A stretch of DNA of 6,802 nucleotides from JASJBU01 sp965372385 (GTDB taxonomy: Bacteria; Pseudomonadota; Gammaproteobacteria; Chromatiales; Chromatiaceae): positions 1 to 6,802 of the forward strand of contig CBDVCD010000188.1 of NCBI GenBank assembly GCA_965372385.1, given 5' to 3'. Position numbers and translations under genes: made by a program. Shown here in pieces: positions 5,213 through 6,802 of the stretch. Numbering within the stretch: position 1 is the stretch's first letter; every line of letters begins with the position of its first letter. Under the pieces are notes generated by a model. That model had not been told where the DNA came from and ran no database searches. It worked only from the letters and a program-made list of their open reading frames with translations.

Positions 5213-6802
5213 TTATGATTTCAGATAAGTCACCTCAAATGCTTTGCATGGCCTGTACTGCTGCAGACGATTGGTAAATGAGAAGGCCTCATTCATCTCA
5301 TAACGCTGGAATATATCCAGTCCACGATCCAACAATATCTTCCATCCATGATCGGTTATGATATGGCGCGCATGTATCCCTTCGTTTTGGTCAAACTCCC
5401 ATGAAAACTTGATGCCTATTGAAGCGCAAGACACTTTTATCTTTTCTAGGTTTTCCTGTTGCTGAACACCCTTAAAATCATCTTCTGCCGTAATCAGGTG
5501 AACTTCTACCTCATCTTCCTCTAACTTGTATTTAACAATGGTCTCTAACAGCTCCATAAGATTGCGAGTCTGGTAGAACAGTCTTATATATGGGTCGGTG
5601 ATGGTTATGCTATTTGCGCCCTTAATATAGGGTCCAAAAAGTATGTCGTATGAGATACCACGTTGGTTTTCCTGGTAGGTTACGTGCTTCTCTTCAGGAG
5701 AAGTAGATACTGCCGAGACACTCTCACTACCCCCTCTCAGCTTCGAGGTTGATTCTTCGACCTGTGTCGTATCATCTTTACTCGACCCATCACTCACAGT
5801 TTTATGGTAATAATTTGGATACTCTTCTTCTTCCAGGGTTTTAACAGCCGTGGCTTTTCCGGCTTTATCTTCGTAAGCAAAACTCACATCTGCGTATGTT
5901 GTATCAAAACGCATCAATTGATCCTTAACGCGCTTACGTCCCTCTATTGCAACCTGCAATATTTCTTCAATCTCTTCCGTAGATACTTCTCCGTGCGGAT
6001 ATAATATTTTCATCAATCCTGAAAACGTCTTATGGATTCCATCTCGGTCACGAGTTGAAATATCGGAAGATAATGTAAAATGGTCCTGATATCGATCCGA
6101 GTAATCATGATTCCGGAGGGACCGCAGAATCTCCGCCAGGTAATCCACTACAAATCCATATCCATCAGAGAACATCTCTCCCCGGATAATATCAACCTCC
6201 CAGCCTGGAATATAAAAATGGATACGATCAAGGAATGCCGAATCATGATATTGCTCAGGCAGTTCATCAAATAGGTCAGCATGTTTCAGCATGTAGGGAA
6301 CGGTATGCTGTGTATTTCCAACAAAGACCATAGAAGCCTCAGCCCCTAACGTCTCTACCCCTCTTGAGAAGGACTTATTGGCCATGTAGTTCTTCATGAT
6401 ATCTACAAGGGCCTTATTGGCTTTTTTCTTTTTTCCTGCAAATTCATCAAAAGCAACGACATTCCAATATCCGACAAGCCCTAGCTTGCCGGTGGAATTA
6501 TTCACAAACAACTTGGGGACCGTGACCTCACCGCCAGAAATAAGAATGCCATGAGGCGAAAATTCAGAATAGATATGAGATTTACCCGTCCCTTTTGGAC
6601 CCAGTTCTATCAGGTTGTAATTACGTTCACAAAAAGGGATCAACCGGATAATTTGGGTGATTTTACTCCGCTTCCCCAGCAGCTCTGGATTAAAGCCAAT
6701 ACTCTGAACAAGCAGGTCTATCCATTCATCGACAGTGAACATTTTCCTTGCTTCTAGATATCCGTCATAGTCAAAGTGGGATAACTGGATCGGTTTCAGC
6801 GT
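5213..6802 (-). CDS. BrxL/Lon-related AAA+ ATPase fused to MIT_C-like domain (5' partial)
   Basis: The gene runs off the right edge: the frame stays open to base 6802, giving 529 visible residues (numbered here from that edge). The first, TLKPIQLSHFDYDGYLEARK, continue into FTVDEWIDLLVQSIGF, as in BrxL-type proteins of BREX phage defence, so the Met at 21 is internal and the true start is outside. ATPase motifs: Walker A GPKGTGKS at 68-75, Walker B VVAFDE at 115-120, sensor-like VGNT at 161-164, and LDR at 191-193 as a possible arginine finger. About 305-380 is a charged, Ser/Thr-rich linker. Residues 381-529 resemble the phospholipase D-like C-terminal domain of eukaryotic MITD1: ITDPYIR, then IHARHIITD (H477, R479, D484, an HxRx4D form of HKD), GWKILLDRGLD and YRPC. 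The Lon protease domain of canonical BrxL, with its Ser/Lys dyad, is not seen. The gene is AT-rich relative to glgX and likely acquired. ATPase call firm; MIT_C call from pattern recall. Confidence 0.85.
   Translation of the reverse strand, partial: TLKPIQLSHFDYDGYLEARKMFTVDEWIDLLVQSIGFNPELLGKRSKITQIIRLIPFCERNYNLIELGPKGTGKSHIYSEFSPHGILISGGEVTVPKLFVNNSTGKLGLVGYWNVVAFDEFAGKKKKANKALVDIMKNYMANKSFSRGVETLGAEASMVFVGNTQHTVPYMLKHADLFDELPEQYHDSAFLDRIHFYIPGWEVDIIRGEMFSDGYGFVVDYLAEILRSLRNHDYSDRYQDHFTLSSDISTRDRDGIHKTFSGLMKILYPHGEVSTEEIEEILQVAIEGRKRVKDQLMRFDTTYADVSFAYEDKAGKATAVKTLEEEEYPNYYHKTVSDGSSKDDTTQVEESTSKLRGGSESVSAVSTSPEEKHVTYQENQRGISYDILFGPYIKGANSITITDPYIRLFYQTRNLMELLETIVKYKLEEDEVEVHLITAEDDFKGVQQQENLEKIKVSCASIGIKFSWEFDQNEGIHARHIITDHGWKILLDRGLDIFQRYEMNEAFSFTNRLQQYRPCKAFEVTYLKS
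5216..5662 (-). other. MITD1 C-terminal (MIT_C, PLD-like) domain
   Basis: The segment matches the MITD1 C-terminal pattern in order: a Y-x-x-L-F opening (YDILF), an acidic DPYIR motif, a Q-x-x-N-L/F helix (QTRNLMELLE), a V-HLIT strand (EVHLITAE), a QQ-containing helix, then H-x-R-x4-D, GW-x-I and RGLD, ending in a RPC motif and a final V-x-Y strand. In the human protein this domain binds membranes. The paired HKD residues of active phospholipase D are only half present here (one motif, Arg in place of Lys), so enzymatic activity should not be assumed. Confidence 0.7.
5663..5890 (-). other. Low-complexity linker between ATPase and MIT_C-like domains
   Basis: About 76 residues begin with an acidic run (EEEE) and continue rich in Ser, Thr, Asp, Glu and Lys, without predicted fold. 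It marks the joint of the two domains and argues for a flexible tether. Confidence 0.6.

Noticed and set aside
4949..5218. 89-residue plus-strand reading frame in the spacer
   Set aside because: No family, no ribosome-binding site, and it overlaps the end of the opposite gene.
6740..6742. Start codon of the BrxL-like gene at the Met encoded here
   Set aside because: The 20 codons before it are open and match the conserved BrxL-type N-terminus (KPIQL...YLEARK), so it is an internal methionine.

Overview
The window looks like a chromosomal segment of a gammaproteobacterium. NosL and a FixH-like copper-type protein hint at respiratory or denitrifying metabolism, as in many sulfur oxidisers. This assignment is an inference from gene content and protein style; no marker gene fixes the taxon.

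Layout: (1) 112-492, plus strand: a single-domain rhodanese with an intact active-site cysteine. (2) 513-1553, minus strand, convergent with the rhodanese: a two-gene unit of a NosL-family copper lipoprotein followed, 15 bp later, by a membrane-anchored FixH/YtkA-like protein. (3) Divergent from that pair, 1773-2447 plus: a six-helix inner-membrane protein I do not recognise, then 2454-2699: a lipoprotein whose N-terminus matches DUF6279 but which stops after 81 residues, far short of the family. (4) 2796-4892 plus: a complete GlgX/isoamylase-type glycogen debranching enzyme with all catalytic residues. (5) 4893-5212: 320 bp with no convincing gene but many palindromes and short repeats. (6) 5213-6802 minus: the 3' part of a gene running off the right edge. 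It encodes a BrxL/Lon-related AAA+ ATPase whose C-terminus is a domain resembling the phospholipase D-like C-terminal domain of eukaryotic MITD1 (MIT_C), not a Lon protease domain.

The first five regions read as ordinary GC-rich chromosome. The last gene is clearly more AT-rich (sampled 60-bp blocks near 37-38% GC, against 60-68% in glgX blocks) and is convergent with glgX, so the repeat-rich spacer may be the edge of a genomic island. The most interesting object is the BrxL-like/MIT_C-like fusion, a candidate anti-phage or other conflict-system component. Its partner genes, if any, would lie to the right of this window.

Functionally, the NosL-like and FixH-like proteins both face the periplasm and carry Cys/Met motifs suited to copper, so they may work together on a copper enzyme. 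A one-mismatch FNR-type palindrome lies over the nosL start codon in the divergent intergenic region. GlgX stands alone here, without other glycogen genes.
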